In this document: piece by piece, positions 55,401 to 60,425 of the stretch
Position numbering within the stretch: the first letter of the stretch is position 1
Layout: each line of letters begins with the position of its first letter
From: Acanthochromis polyacanthus
Taxonomy: Eukaryota; Chordata; Actinopteri; Pomacentridae
Direction of reading: 5' to 3'
NCBI RefSeq assembly: GCF_021347895.1
Contig: NC_067130.1
Span: 26,991,817-27,055,816, forward strand
Length of the DNA stretch: 64,000 bases
Made by a program: the position numbers and the translations under genes
The notes under the pieces: generated by a model
What the model was told of the DNA's origin: nothing
Databases searched by the model: none
Seen by the model: only the letters and a program-made list of their open reading frames with translations

Positions 55401-57160
55401 ATATTTTTAACAGACTGGAAAAAATAAGCCACTCCTGGGAGGAAAAACTGGTGCATTCATTTGAGTTGTATAGATTTTGCCACTGGGAGGCACCAAAGTT
55501 TCACATTTTTAAAGTTAATTTATAAAACGTATGCTTTTAGGCGTATAAATGAGTATTTTGACATGACTTTTTCTTCATGCACACAATTATTTATTGTCCA
55601 TGTACTTCAGAGGTATCCAGATAAATCTACAGGCAACTTATTACTGCTCCGCAATATTTTGAAGTAATTTATTGTTATTGTTTTCAGCTGTTTCTTATAG
55701 TTCTAAAAAATAAACTTTCCATGCTTTTATGTTGCAGGGGAAGCTGATGCAAACACAAAAGAGCGGCTTCTTCCCCAGTTCATGTGTGAAGCCTTGTTTG
55801 GACCCAAAGGTACAGGAAGTTAGTTGTGTCCTGTGATGTCTGAGGGCATAACAATTCCTCCTTTTTCTCTTTAGTGTCCATTTAACCGCTCTTTAATGTT
55901 TCCTGTCTGTTTTTTGTGGCAGCCCTTCCAGTCCAGCCGGCAGTCCTCGAGGGAATCAGACTACTACGGATATCCTTGGTAAGACCCCGAACTTCTGAAG
56001 GTTGTAGATTTAATGACGCAGTACACAATATACTCGCATTTACTCCAAGGTCACCATCCTATAATTGGTTCAGATCTGTTAATGTTAACAATCTATACCA
56101 TTAAACGCAAGCACCGGTTCAATTTATAGTAAGCCGACCCCAACCGAAAGATTAATTACTACACAGTTGTTTGATGTCAAGCATTTGTAAATCCTGCAGC
56201 ATGTCATTCGATAATATAATTCTGGAGGTCACAACGTTCGCCCGCCGCTGCTTCTCCGTAGGTTTGCAGGGAACATGGAGCGCCAGCAGGCAGACAACCT
56301 TTTAAAATCCCACAGCAGCGGGACATACCTTATCAGAGAGAGGACAGCCGAAGCGGAGAGGTTCGCCATCAGCATCAAGTGAGTATTTCACATCTTACAG
56401 GAGAAGAGAAAATGTCAGGGGGAAAGTTTTTTATCTGTATCTCATGGGAAATAAAAAAATTCTCGCGGGAAGCTCCAGTCGGCTTTTTCAGTGCATCTTT
56501 TTTAGCTGCAGCTAATTACCGTTCAGTAATTGCTTTTTCTTTTTTTTTAATCCTATTTTTTTTTCCCTGAGAGAGAATGCATCCCAAAGAGAAATAATGT
56601 ATGAGCGCTTACTGGAGCTGTCACACAGTGATGTGCTGAGAGGAGGAATGCATTTGCACATTTGTATTTAAGTCTTTAACGCAGGTGCAAAGAGACAGTG
56701 GGAACCAACCTTTGTATAATGAAGTAAACAAACCTCGAAAGTCAGCCTTAACTTTTGGAAATGATTTTATTTTGGTCAACAAACGAGTAAAAGTAAAGCA
56801 CAACAATATGCAACAGCGACTTAAAGTCTCCTCTCTTCGCAGATTCAACGATGAAGTCAAACACATCAAAGTCATTGAAAAAGACAGCTGGATTCACATA
56901 ACCGAGGCAAAAAAGTTTGAGAGTCTTTTGGTAAGTCATATGTGTTGATGCAAAAACAAGAAACCCCCACAAAGACTTCAATGGCAATGTTAAAGATAGA
57001 GAAAACTTCAATCTTTCTTCTTCTGTTATGCAACAGGAGCTGGTGGAGTACTACCAGACCCATTCGCTAAAAGAAAGCTTCAAGTTGTTAGATACCACAT
57101 TGCGATACCCCTACAAGTCGAGAGAACGTTCGCTAACACGGGCCAGCACACGCTCACCAG
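7129..57160 (+). CDS. vav2: vav2, Rho/Rac guanine nucleotide exchange factor (24 internal exons, both ends outside window)
   Basis: Splicing 24 GT/AG-bounded exons gives one frame of about 654 codons. In fragment numbering, the acidic region has tyrosines Y16, Y34 and Y47, matching the spacing of human VAV2 Y142/Y159/Y172 apart from one extra Asp. The DH domain spans about 68-270, PH 285-386, C1 399-447 (H399, C412, C415, C429, C432, H437, C440, C447), SH3 462-527 and SH2 546-645 with the phosphotyrosine-binding Arg in YLIRER (R571). In the family, phosphorylation of the acidic tyrosines by Src/Syk kinases releases the DH domain to load GTP on Rac/Rho/Cdc42 under the plasma membrane. I chose VAV2 over VAV1/VAV3 from remembered sequence: [27 protein letters not shown] and FAGNMERQQ are VAV2-like. 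The N-terminal CH exons and the C-terminal SH3 are not in the window. There are no internal stops or frameshifts. Confidence 0.96.
11121..11358 (+). repeat. Local tandem duplication, second unit interrupted by an L2 LINE
   Basis: About 98 bp beginning TTAAACTTTATTACCACA at 11121 recur at 11264 with scattered mismatches, a period of about 144 bp. The first unit continues as CATAAACTGCATATTTCCAT. The matching continuation of the second unit (ATAAAATGCATATTTGCAAT) appears near 13110, on the far side of the LINE. Confidence 0.75.
11359..13105 (-). mobile_element. L2-type LINE, 5'-truncated, inserted in reverse
   Basis: The 3' end is the GGCAAGGCAAGGCAA tail at 11360, followed by untranslated sequence to about 11698 and reverse-transcriptase coding on the minus strand to about 13062. 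The 5' limit near 13105 is placed by resumption of the flanking duplication. A second fragment of the same family, with the same tail, lies at 35590-36058. L2/Maui-like assignment is from memory of fish LINE proteins. Confidence 0.85.
11699..13062 (-). pseudogene. Broken LINE reverse transcriptase ORF
   Basis: The coding remnant includes [53 protein letters not shown] and the catalytic box SYADDTQIY. It then has the C-terminal [15 protein letters not shown] and [13 protein letters not shown] segments. The frame shifts near 12815, between the fingers and palm regions, and there is no endonuclease domain. The enzyme would copy its RNA at nicked DNA; this copy is not functional. Confidence 0.88.
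15690..16025. mobile_element. Possible foldback (MITE-like) element, one end only
   Basis: The right edge reads TTGAAAAAAAACGAAGTTCC then CTTTT, preceded by GC-balanced sequence with TTGCCCCATAC and GCTAGCTGAGCTGCTAAGCT. I recall similar ends from fish MITEs starting GGGAACTTCG. I could not find the matching left arm, so limits and class are uncertain. Confidence 0.35.
19503..19608 (+). CDS. vav2: vav2 exon 2: acidic region with two regulatory tyrosines
   Basis: 106 nt, acceptor CCCCCAG and donor GTGAGA. It completes the split Asp codon and ends in phase 0. It encodes [14 protein letters not shown], then [14 protein letters not shown], matching the Y159 and Y172 segments of human VAV2. There is one more Asp before IYDC than I recall in the mammalian protein. 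A 12.3-kb intron separates it from the previous exon. Confidence 0.95.
19609..19920 (+). other. vav2 intron of 312 nt
   Basis: It lies between exon 2 and the IRYMQ microexon. The last 30 nt contain several TGC triplets in a pyrimidine context (TTGCTTTGCC, CATGCTGCAG). Nothing else is recognised. Confidence 0.8.
19921..19935 (+). CDS. vav2: vav2 exon 3: 15-nt microexon encoding IRYMQ
   Basis: 15 nt, phase 0 to phase 0, acceptor CATGCTGCAG and donor GTGAGT. It encodes IRYMQ, which fits between QPM of the previous exon and KMGMTEDDK of the next and rebuilds the VAV2 string PMIRYMQKMGM. It links the acidic region to the DH domain. It is too short for ORF or similarity finders. Confidence 0.9.
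19936..21630 (+). other. vav2 intron of 1.7 kb
   Basis: I see no mobile element or RNA gene. It is T-rich with a strong polypyrimidine tract before exon 4. Confidence 0.7.
21631..21729 (+). CDS. vav2: vav2 exon 4: start of DH domain
   Basis: 99 nt, 33 codons, phase 0/0, with acceptor TTTTTTTGTAG and donor GTGAGT. It encodes [19 protein letters not shown] and [14 protein letters not shown]. This is conserved region 1 of the Dbl-homology domain, where the EIQETE helix contacts the GTPase. Confidence 0.95.
22131..22330 (-). mobile_element. Retroposon 3' end (possibly Rex/Babar-type LINE)
   Basis: Read on the minus strand it ends CCTCTGGGGATCAATAAAGT, a frequent fish retroposon 3' terminus with an AATAAA-like signal. 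A related end occurs in reverse near 38475-38519. The family name is from memory; the orientation follows from the AATAAA. Confidence 0.5.
22405..22453. repeat. TTA / TTG compound microsatellite
   Basis: An uninterrupted TTA run passes into TTG repeats and stops at TTC. It is probably length-polymorphic. Confidence 0.95.
24313..24381 (+). CDS. vav2: vav2 exon 5: DH domain
   Basis: 69 nt, 23 codons, phase 0/0, acceptor CTTCAAG and donor GTGAGC. It encodes [23 protein letters not shown] and continues the DH helical bundle. Confidence 0.94.
24382..26470 (+). other. vav2 intron of 2.1 kb
   Basis: It holds an interspersed repeat ending in an ATTGAATTAA tail near 26170. The rest is unremarkable. 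Confidence 0.7.
25690..26170 (+). repeat. Teleost interspersed repeat with ATTGAATT tail
   Basis: The recognisable part runs from CTGGGATCTGCTCAAGG (26015) through TTGCCACTGTCGCC to GGCGCTATGTAAATAAAATT and GAATTAA near 26170. This is a very common fish repeat end. The left limit near 25690 is a guess from change in composition, and the family is not certain. Confidence 0.55.
26471..26571 (+). CDS. vav2: vav2 exon 6: DH domain
   Basis: 101 nt, acceptor TTTCTCAG and donor GTAAGA. It ends two bases into an Arg codon. It encodes [17 protein letters not shown] and [11 protein letters not shown]. The next exon is 11.6 kb away, across an intron with several mobile elements. Confidence 0.94.
27558..28080 (+). 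mobile_element. Tc1/mariner-type transposon, left half only
   Basis: The left end follows a TA at 27556. The 18-bp motif GCCAAATTATTAGGCAAG occurs at 27566-27583 and is repeated exactly at 27728-27745, an IR/DR-like arrangement of transposase sites. A transposase N-terminus follows. No matching right end is found; the element stops near a tRNA-derived repeat at 28111. Confidence 0.82.
27763..28077 (+). pseudogene. Tc1-like transposase, N-terminal DNA-binding part
   Basis: About 104 codons: [53 protein letters not shown] and [12 protein letters not shown]. This is the paired-like helix-turn-helix region typical of Tc1 transposases. The DDE catalytic domain is absent, so the copy is inactive. 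Confidence 0.82.
28111..28220 (-). mobile_element. tRNA-derived repeat (tRNA-Ala-like head)
   Basis: On the minus strand it starts CGGCATAGCTCAGTGGGTAG (A box), then CTTGCAATC in the anticodon place, and GGTTCGATCC (B box), followed by TGTCCTTGAGCAAGACACC. The acceptor-stem halves do not pair well and the 3' part is repeat-like, so it is a SINE-type derivative, not a working tRNA gene. Confidence 0.7.
28221..28297. repeat. CATA/TATG tract with internal palindromes
   Basis: Alternating purine-pyrimidine sequence built from CATA, TATG and CACA units. ACATACATATGTGT and its inversions can fold back on themselves. Confidence 0.9.
28293..29775 (+). repeat. Degenerate tandem repeat of two segment types
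   Basis: TTTCACTGGAAACGACAGC (29112) recurs as TTTCACTGGAAACCACAGC (29409) and more weakly at 29550 (TTTCATTGGAAACC), each followed by a T-rich tract. A second segment (TGGAGATTA ... CTCCATCTTGCC) occurs at about 28355 and 29317. Spacings are irregular, suggesting an old array with insertions. Confidence 0.6.
29769..30125 (-). mobile_element. Fragment of a second Tc1-like transposon
   Basis: The left edge TACACAGTCGGTCCAAAAG resembles the TACACTATATGGCCAAAAG terminus I recall for a fish Tc1 family. Inward, ATTCCAAAACCACGGGAATT, GGTCGGTGTTCCACTTTATC and TCACACCAAACTGGGAG match the reverse of that family's transposase 3' half. It has no open frame. Confidence 0.6.
32232..32443 (+). mobile_element. 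tRNA-derived SINE with intact target-site duplications
   Basis: The 212-bp insert begins GGGCGCCCAGATATCTCAAC, with A-box-like ACTGGTTGAGCGGG and B-box-like GGGTTCAGTTCC. It continues into a pyrimidine-rich body and an A-rich tail. TGCAGATTTTA flanks it at 32221-32231 and 32444-32454, as expected from LINE-driven retroposition. Confidence 0.88.
33661..33791 (+). repeat. Dispersed repeat, copy 1 (second copy at 39752-39923)
   Basis: Shares TTGTGACCTTGG, GGGATATTTT, CAAATTACTGTATTATTTTC and AGGTGC-GAACAC, in the same order and orientation, with 39752-39923. I do not recognise the family. Confidence 0.7.
35465..35589 (-). mobile_element. SINE-like repeat copy 2, outer part A (split by L2 fragment)
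   Basis: TCCATCCATCCATTATCTTT then CCGCTTAATCCTCATTAGG match copy 1 at 5007. The repeat breaks off at GGG (35589) and resumes at 36059. Confidence 0.75.
35590..36058 (-). mobile_element. 5'-truncated L2-type LINE fragment inside a SINE
   Basis: It starts with the same CAAGGCAAGGCAAAT tail as the 11.4-kb copy. On the minus strand it encodes [39 protein letters not shown] and [18 protein letters not shown]. It lacks the catalytic part. It is about 470 bp. Confidence 0.85.
36059..36315 (-). mobile_element. SINE-like repeat copy 2, outer part B
   Basis: Continues the repeat after the L2 fragment: CAGTCTATCTCAGGGCTACA, GAACTGTGGGAGGAAGCC, CAGGGAGAACATGCAAACTC, ending CCACTGTGCAGCCC. Reversed, the end is GGGCTGCACAGTGG, the tRNA-like head of the family. 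Confidence 0.75.
38211..38310 (+). CDS. vav2: vav2 exon 7: DH domain
   Basis: 100 nt, acceptor after a long T/C tract (CCCCTCTCAG) and donor GTGAGG. It completes the split Arg and ends in phase 0. It encodes [20 protein letters not shown], then [13 protein letters not shown]. Confidence 0.95.
38520..39093 (+). mobile_element. 574-bp inverted-repeat DNA transposon with 9-bp target duplication
   Basis: Left end TAGCCTAGCCGTGCTAGAC and inverted right end TAGCCTAGCCACACTAGAC form imperfect terminal repeats. GGGAAATTC flanks it at 38511-38519 and 39094-39102, so the target was duplicated over 9 bp (10 if the shared A is counted). Inside is a helicase-like ORF fragment. Nine-base duplications are usual for Mutator-type elements, but the class is not proven. 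Confidence 0.85.
38744..38938 (+). pseudogene. RecQ-helicase-like N-terminal fragment carried by a transposon
   Basis: The frame reads [50 protein letters not shown], ending NPPAL. A conserved Gln upstream of DV-F and the Walker A-like MGYGKS resemble RecQ motifs 0 and I. Everything after motif I (DEAH box, motifs II-VI) is missing, so no helicase can be made. It may be a captured or passenger fragment. Confidence 0.65.
39752..39923 (+). repeat. Dispersed repeat, copy 2
   Basis: Same ordered blocks as 33661-33791, with about 50 extra bases including a T tract between GGGATATTTT and the ACTGTATTATTTTC block. Confidence 0.7.
41028..41123 (+). CDS. vav2: vav2 exon 8: DH domain, conserved LLVVPMQR helix
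   Basis: 96 nt, 32 codons, phase 0/0, acceptor CACGCAG and donor GTAGGA. It encodes [19 protein letters not shown] then [13 protein letters not shown]. The [12 protein letters not shown] segment is the most conserved DH signature and forms part of the GTPase-binding surface. Confidence 0.96.
41124..46377 (+). other. vav2 intron of 5.3 kb
   Basis: I see no mobile element. A perfect 11-bp inverted repeat (ATCAGGAGTGA / TCACTCCTGAT, 5-nt loop) lies at 42366-42392. The 44160-44480 stretch has an ATGCAAAT octamer and balanced composition that could be conserved non-coding DNA; this cannot be tested here. Confidence 0.65.
46378..46446 (+). CDS. vav2: vav2 exon 9: DH domain
   Basis: 69 nt, 23 codons, phase 0/0, acceptor TTCACAG. 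It encodes [19 protein letters not shown] then AAME. The donor is GTCTGT, which departs from the GTRAGT consensus. The following intron is only 168 nt and open in frame. Confidence 0.92.
46447..46614 (+). other. 168-nt vav2 intron, length divisible by 3 and free of in-frame stops
   Basis: GTCTGT donor and TTTCAG acceptor. Read in the vav2 frame from exon 9 it stays open for 56 codons into exon 10. Retention would add a 56-residue, Cys-rich insert to the DH domain. Confidence 0.85.
46615..46701 (+). CDS. vav2: vav2 exon 10: end of DH domain
   Basis: 87 nt, 29 codons, phase 0/0, acceptor CTTTCAG and donor GTAAGT. It encodes [18 protein letters not shown] then [11 protein letters not shown], the long last DH helix leading to the PH domain. 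Confidence 0.95.
46702..48153 (+). other. vav2 intron of 1.45 kb
   Basis: It holds a CpG-rich foldback element at 47671-47954. It ends with three consecutive AG acceptors. Nothing else is recognised. Confidence 0.75.
47671..47954. mobile_element. 284-bp CpG-rich foldback transposon (MITE)
   Basis: Begins CAGCGCTCGATTTAGACGG and ends in the inverse, CCGTCTAAATCAAGCGCTG. The terminal inverted repeats are about 59 bp with four mismatches. The core GACGGTCGCC occurs three times direct and once inverted, and a nested hairpin lies at 47813-47851. GACGA stands near both outer ends, but a clean target duplication is not evident. CAG...CTG ends suggest a hAT-type relation, unproven. It has no coding capacity. 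Confidence 0.88.
48149..48156 (+). promoter_or_regulatory. Triple tandem splice acceptor (AAG-CAG-CAG) before vav2 exon 11
   Basis: AG dinucleotides at 48149-48150, 48152-48153 and 48155-48156 are each 3 nt apart. Use of each gives QQ, Q or no Gln before VKLEEYG, all in frame. Confidence 0.8.
48154..48239 (+). CDS. vav2: vav2 exon 11: DH-PH junction and first PH strand
   Basis: 86 nt, donor GTGAGT. It encodes [18 protein letters not shown] then [10 protein letters not shown]. The start at 48154 keeps one Gln (ENL-Q-VKLEE), as I recall for the mammalian protein. Neighbouring AGs at 48150 and 48156 could give two or no Gln without changing frame. Confidence 0.92.
48326..48458 (+). CDS. vav2: vav2 exon 12: PH domain
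   Basis: 133 nt, acceptor TTTCCAG and donor GTAAGA. The preceding intron is only 86 nt. It encodes [19 protein letters not shown] and [17 protein letters not shown], then MNNRDMKK. This is the central PH strand set, and [11 protein letters not shown] is diagnostic for VAV2. Confidence 0.96.
48459..48833 (+). other. vav2 intron of 375 nt before the SSGKM microexon
   Basis: The last 75 nt hold three TGCATG hexamers and a T-rich tract. The rest shows nothing recognisable. Confidence 0.8.
48761..48825 (+). promoter_or_regulatory. Cluster of three TGCATG (Rbfox-type) splicing motifs upstream of microexon
   Basis: TGCATG at 48761-48766, 48779-48784 and 48820-48825. The last is eight bases from the exon 13 start. 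TGCATG is the known Rbfox binding hexamer; upstream sites usually favour exon skipping. Confidence 0.7.
48834..48848 (+). CDS. vav2: vav2 exon 13: 15-nt PH-domain microexon encoding SSGKM, probably a cassette exon
   Basis: 15 nt, phase 0/0, acceptor CTTACCAG and donor GTAAGC. It encodes SSGKM between DMKK and WSYGFY. I recall SHGKM at this place in the longer human VAV2 isoform, absent from other isoforms, so alternative use is expected. Skipping leaves the frame intact. Three TGCATG hexamers lie within 73 nt upstream. Confidence 0.85.
48849..49185 (+). other. vav2 intron of 337 nt after the SSGKM microexon
   Basis: It contains a homopolymeric T/G tract (T runs then nine G) at about 48914-48953. 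Such a G run could form or block splicing structure. Nothing else is seen. Confidence 0.75.
49186..49295 (+). CDS. vav2: vav2 exon 14: last PH strands and helix
   Basis: 110 nt, acceptor CTCCCCAG and donor GTGAGT. It ends two bases into a Met codon. It encodes [19 protein letters not shown] then [17 protein letters not shown]. The WMEQFEMA segment is the C-terminal PH helix with its conserved Trp. Confidence 0.96.
49517..49618 (+). CDS. vav2: vav2 exon 15: first half of C1 zinc finger
   Basis: 102 nt, acceptor CATCCAG and donor GTAACG. It encodes [15 protein letters not shown] then [18 protein letters not shown]. It supplies the zinc ligands H399, C412 and C415 with the family H-x12-C-x2-C spacing. 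In Vav proteins the C1 domain packs on DH-PH and does not bind diacylglycerol. Confidence 0.95.
50450..50740. repeat. Probable teleost interspersed repeat
   Basis: TGTTTCCCTTTGTTTACACT then GTGCTAAGATAAGTTGTCCT and TGCTGCTAGCTGCTG resemble a repeat seen in many fish introns. The limits and family are unknown. Confidence 0.4.
51133..51170 (+). repeat. Terminus of a common teleost repeat
   Basis: GTCGCTTTGGATAAAAGCGT then CTGCTAAATG is a near-exact match to a repeat end I recall from many fish genomes. How far it extends to the left is unclear. Confidence 0.6.
52273..52361 (+). CDS. vav2: vav2 exon 16: second half of C1 zinc finger
   Basis: 89 nt, acceptor CCTCCAG. Donor GTAGGT is chosen because it leaves one base (A) that joins the next microexon in frame. 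It encodes [20 protein letters not shown] then LEVITICKI. Zinc ligands C429, C432, H437, C440 and C447 complete the finger with normal spacing. Confidence 0.92.
52362..53352 (+). other. vav2 intron of 1 kb before the 14-nt microexon
   Basis: I see no repeat or RNA gene. A GTGACTGTCATTGTCAATCA / GTGACCGTCATTTCATTCA near-repeat occurs at 52629-52675. Confidence 0.7.
53353..53366 (+). CDS. vav2: vav2 exon 17: 14-nt microexon in C1-SH3 linker
   Basis: 14 nt, acceptor TTCTTTCAG and donor GTGAGT. With the single base left by exon 16 it reads N-P-L-D-L and returns to phase 0. Its position matches the TSPADLD linker I recall in human VAV2. Skipping it would shift the frame, so it is probably constitutive. 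This call rests on phase and linker position rather than strong similarity. Confidence 0.78.
53497..53515 (+). CDS. vav2: vav2 exon 18: 19-nt microexon in C1-SH3 linker
   Basis: 19 nt, acceptor TTTTACAG and donor GTAAGA. It encodes EPGMSP plus the first base of a Gly codon. It joins exon 19 to read SPGPKMVAV, which aligns with the GPGPKMVAM linker I recall in mammalian VAV2. The intron before it is 130 nt. Confidence 0.82.
53516..54123 (+). other. vav2 intron of 608 nt
   Basis: No recognisable element. A short TATA-rich patch lies at 53700-53720. Confidence 0.7.
54124..54251 (+). CDS. vav2: vav2 exon 19: first SH3 domain
   Basis: 128 nt, acceptor GTTTACAG and donor GTACGG. It encodes [36 protein letters not shown] and DTTWWE. 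RNYHG stands where most SH3 domains have ALYDY, and WW is the ligand-groove Trp pair. This N-terminal SH3 is atypical in all Vav proteins. Confidence 0.95.
54252..55737 (+). other. vav2 intron of 1.5 kb inside SH3
   Basis: I see no mobile element or other gene. Confidence 0.7.
55738..55809 (+). CDS. vav2: vav2 exon 20: end of first SH3 domain
   Basis: 72 nt, 24 codons, phase 0/0, acceptor TTGCAG and donor GTACAG. It encodes [20 protein letters not shown] then [14 protein letters not shown] is the terminal SH3 motif. Confidence 0.95.
55923..55978 (+). CDS. vav2: vav2 exon 21: SH3-SH2 linker
   Basis: 56 nt, acceptor TGTGGCAG and donor GTAAGA, ending two bases into a Trp codon. It encodes [18 protein letters not shown]. 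The Ser/Arg-rich linker and the tyrosines before PW match the layout of VAV2. The intron before it is 113 nt. Confidence 0.92.
56262..56378 (+). CDS. vav2: vav2 exon 22: SH2 domain, phosphotyrosine pocket
   Basis: 117 nt, acceptor CTCCGTAG and donor GTGAGT. It encodes [32 protein letters not shown] and RFAISI. The Arg in YLIRER is the invariant phosphotyrosine-binding residue of the FLVR motif. Confidence 0.96.
56379..56842 (+). other. vav2 intron of 464 nt inside SH2
   Basis: A/T-rich with T tracts. Nothing recognisable. Confidence 0.75.
56843..56930 (+). CDS. vav2: vav2 exon 23: SH2 domain
   Basis: 88 nt, acceptor CTTCGCAG and donor GTAAGT. It completes the split Lys and ends in phase 0. 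It encodes [16 protein letters not shown] then [13 protein letters not shown], with the SH2 HIK strand. Confidence 0.95.
57037..57160 (+). CDS. vav2: vav2 exon 24: end of SH2 domain and start of SH2-SH3 linker (last exon in window)
   Basis: 124 nt, acceptor CAACAG and donor GTAAAC. It ends one base into a codon, so at least one more coding exon must follow. It encodes [32 protein letters not shown] and LTRASTRSP. No C-terminal SH3 exon is visible between here and base 64000. Confidence 0.95.
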
Positions 57161-58135
57161 GTAAACCTTTCACATGTCGATCTTGAACGTTTTACTTTCA
57201 GTTTGTGCAGTCATCTGGTACCAAGTATCAGCCAATATCTGCCCATTGGTCAATGCTTTAGCAATACGGTGATGATCTGCTACTCTCTCCATCAATTCCT
57301 CTGGCAATGTACGGCCAGCTGATAAATGACAGTTTGCAACCTTTTTGTCTTAGAAAAGTTCGATCTTCACCAGAATCCAACATTGACTTTGGTTTCTGTG
57401 CATCCATGCAGATAGCGTTTAAAGTCCAGCTCAGAGTAAATGGTTCAAATGGATGAATTAGTGATACAGATGAAGTGACTGTTTCATGCCTCTATATTGT
57501 TCATCTGACTCAAGGGAAGTTTTTCTCAGTTTTTTCAGAAGAATTCGCCCTAAAGGGAAAAAGTGCTTTTCAAAGAGTGAATTTGACCTTGGAGAGAAAC
57601 TATAAAAATGAAATAGAACGCTGCATTTAGATCGTTTTACTTTGTGTAGAAGTTGTGGCATACTCAATTATGGAGTCACTTTTGTGTCTTTGTGATGGAA
57701 TGAAATGGAAAGAGGTTTGCAATCAGAAAGTAGACTTAAGAGCACAACTACAAGGCAGTGCGCTCCTTAAATACGTTTTTGCAAGCAAAATAAATGGAAT
57801 ATATCAGATTTGACTCGACTAGACTGGACATGCAGTTTTTTTGTCCCTGTTGTTATTGAAATCGTGACTCGCTGCACTGTCATTTAGATAACCTGGCTTT
57901 GTTAACCTGAAATAACTGCTTTGGCTCAACACTGGAATGCCTGCTGAGTAAAAAGGTTTGCTTAGAAAGACTTTGATTTACATTATGTCTCTCTTTGGAG
58001 CTAAAACCCCAAACTGTTCCTCATCCGAGGAGAAACAAATCCACAATTTTCACAATACAAGCTTCTAGAATGGATGTCTTTTCCATGGACTCTGTTTTCT
58101 CATTTACTAACCCTGGATCTTGCCAAGAAGTCATT

Positions 58136-58330
58136 TTAACGGGGACATGTCGTACTTCTTCCACTATGACAAAAAAGGTGTTCAAATGGCAAAAAGTTTC
58201 TCAAACTATTTGAAACCAACTGAGAATGACTTAAATTTGTCCAAAATGACATAAAATCTGTCCTCAGTGAAGAAAAAGATGTCCAAAACGAGTTAAGAAA
58301 TTGGCCACTGTGACAAAAAAATGATGTATT
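58136..58330 (+). repeat. Degenerate minisatellite (GTC-C-AAA-TGAC type)
   Basis: Loose repeats such as TTGTCCAAAATGACATAAA, ATGTCCAAAACGAGTTAAG and CCACTGTGACAAAAAA occur every 20-30 nt. Confidence 0.45.
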
Positions 58331-59012
58331 AAGCGTACGTCTCATTTATGAGATTCAGACTCAACAGCAACAAGAACTTTTTGATATCCAAACAAAGCTT
58401 CTGGATTTGTGAATAAAACTTTTGGATTTACATTATTTTGCTCATTTTTAACACTTTTTGAGTGTGGTGGCTCTTGAATCTATATTTTGATTGAAAACCT
58501 ATTTTAGTTGAACGCAAAATATAGGCCAAAAAATAACTATATTAAATAAAGTTTTGCTTTACGTGGGCCTGCAAGAGGGTGATTTTTATAGAGCTCGATT
58601 GCTTTTTTTCCCCAAAATCATTACATAAAGATCTTTATTTACCACTTGATCCTGGTTATAACCCTCAACTACAGTCATGATCTTTGGGTAATGACTGTGT
58701 AGGGACCCAGTTTCCTTTGTGTGGTGACTGGGATCACCCATAGCGATAAGGTCTTATACAACCTCAAGGAACTCCGAGAAGATCTTTCTCTAATTTTAAG
58801 AGTGGTTTCTGCCTCTAACTAGGGAGAGGAGAGAACAGAGCCAACCCAGGAGTCACAGTGCATGATTAGTTTGGCCCTAAAGCACCTCAGACTCCTCCAG
58901 AAGTACCAGGAGGATGTAGCTAATGAGTAGGGCAGATAGGTTTCCCTGGTCAGGCTGAATAAACATTAGTGGTGAATTACTGGTTTCAATGTTATGGCCA
59001 GTTAACACACTG

Positions 59013-60425
59013 TACAGTGGCATGCTAAAGTTTGGACAGCTCTGTCGGGTAAAGAGGTTAAGGGAGTAGCGGATGTTCTGATTTCCAGAAAGTGAAACTT
59101 GAAAATGAAGCATTGTTTTTAACATTTTAAGCAATAATAGTATCTTTTTTGTGTTGTACAGTTTGAGGGTGACAACAAAAGAAAGAAAGACCATGCAAAA
59201 GTTTGAGCTTCAATGTCTATTGCTTGTTTTCATTGTTGGGAAGGGTAAGGCGATGTGTATGTCACGGTTTTCTATATACTTTAACTCTCTAAACTTGGTG
59301 ACAGCAATCGGCAACCATGGATTCCTCCAAGCACCTCCCTAGCACTCGTAAAATTCAAACAGTTCATCCCCACAAAGCAGGATAATGGTTTAAGAAGATA
59401 GCAAAGCATTTTCCTCATTTCCTAATGTAATTAAGAAATGGCTATAAGCAGGATTGAAGTGTACTGTCGTTCTCTTAAAAACGTTGTTGAGAAAACTTCT
59501 CGTAGAATTGCTAGAAAATGCAAATGAAAACTCACGTGGCTGCAAAAGATCAAACTTCACTGGAGTGGTGTTTCAATGTTCAGTATTTTACATCTACACA
59601 AATATGACCTTCACGGAAGAGTTTCCTGAAGCCTTACCAAAAAAATTAGCATCAGAAGTCTGCAGATTAATATATAAACCTGCTTAATGCGTTTTGGAAA
59701 CAAGTCCTGTAGACTGATGAAGTTAAAGTGGAAGTTTTTGGCTGCTATGAGCAAAATGAAATATGTTTGCAGGGAAAAATGGGCACAGTGTTTCATGAAA
59801 AGAACACCTCTCCAACTGTTCAACACGCAGGTGAATCAATCATGCTTTACACTGGCAGAGGGAAGAATGGATTCAATTAAATTGCAGCAAATTCTGAAAA
59901 GCAAAAAATAACACTGTCCATAAAAGAGCTGTAGATGAAAAGAGGATGGCTTCTGTGACAAGATAATGATCCAAAACACACCCCACAATCCACAATGGGC
60001 TGCCTCAAGAGGCACAAGCTGAAAGTTTTTGCAGTGGCAGTCACAATCCGCCGACCTAAACATCATCAAAAATGTGCCGATAGACTTCAAAAGAGCAGCG
60101 CTGGTCCAAGAAACTAACAGAGCTAGACGCCTTCTGCAAAGAAGAATGGACGAAAATCTCCCAAAGAACAGAAAGATTCTTAGATGCTACAAAACACATT
60201 TATAAGCTGTCAAACTTTGCCGAAGGGGGTGTTACTGTACTGACCATGCAAGGTCAACAGACTTTTGCTTTAGGCCCCTTTCCTTTTTTAAGTAATCATA
60301 CTTAGAATATGAGTCACCTTTAACTTTATGCATTCCTTCTGGAAGCCAGACTATATTTACTTGCTTAGATATTCAAAATAACACTCATTTTGACCATTTT
60401 GGCCAAACTTTTGCATGCAGCTGTA
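59013..60425 (+). mobile_element. Full-length but dead Tc1-like transposon
   Basis: Left end TACAGTGGCATGCTAAAGTT and right end AACTTTTGCATGCAGCTGTA are inverted copies, flanked by T(A) sites. An inner CATGCAAAAGTTTG at 59192-59205 repeats the terminal motif, giving an IR/DR layout as in the 27.6-kb element. Transposase remnants include a DNDPKHT-like stretch near 59965 and LNIIKNVPIDFKRAAL near 60056, where the family's catalytic Glu appears as Lys. Multiple frameshifts and stops make it inactive. Confidence 0.85.
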
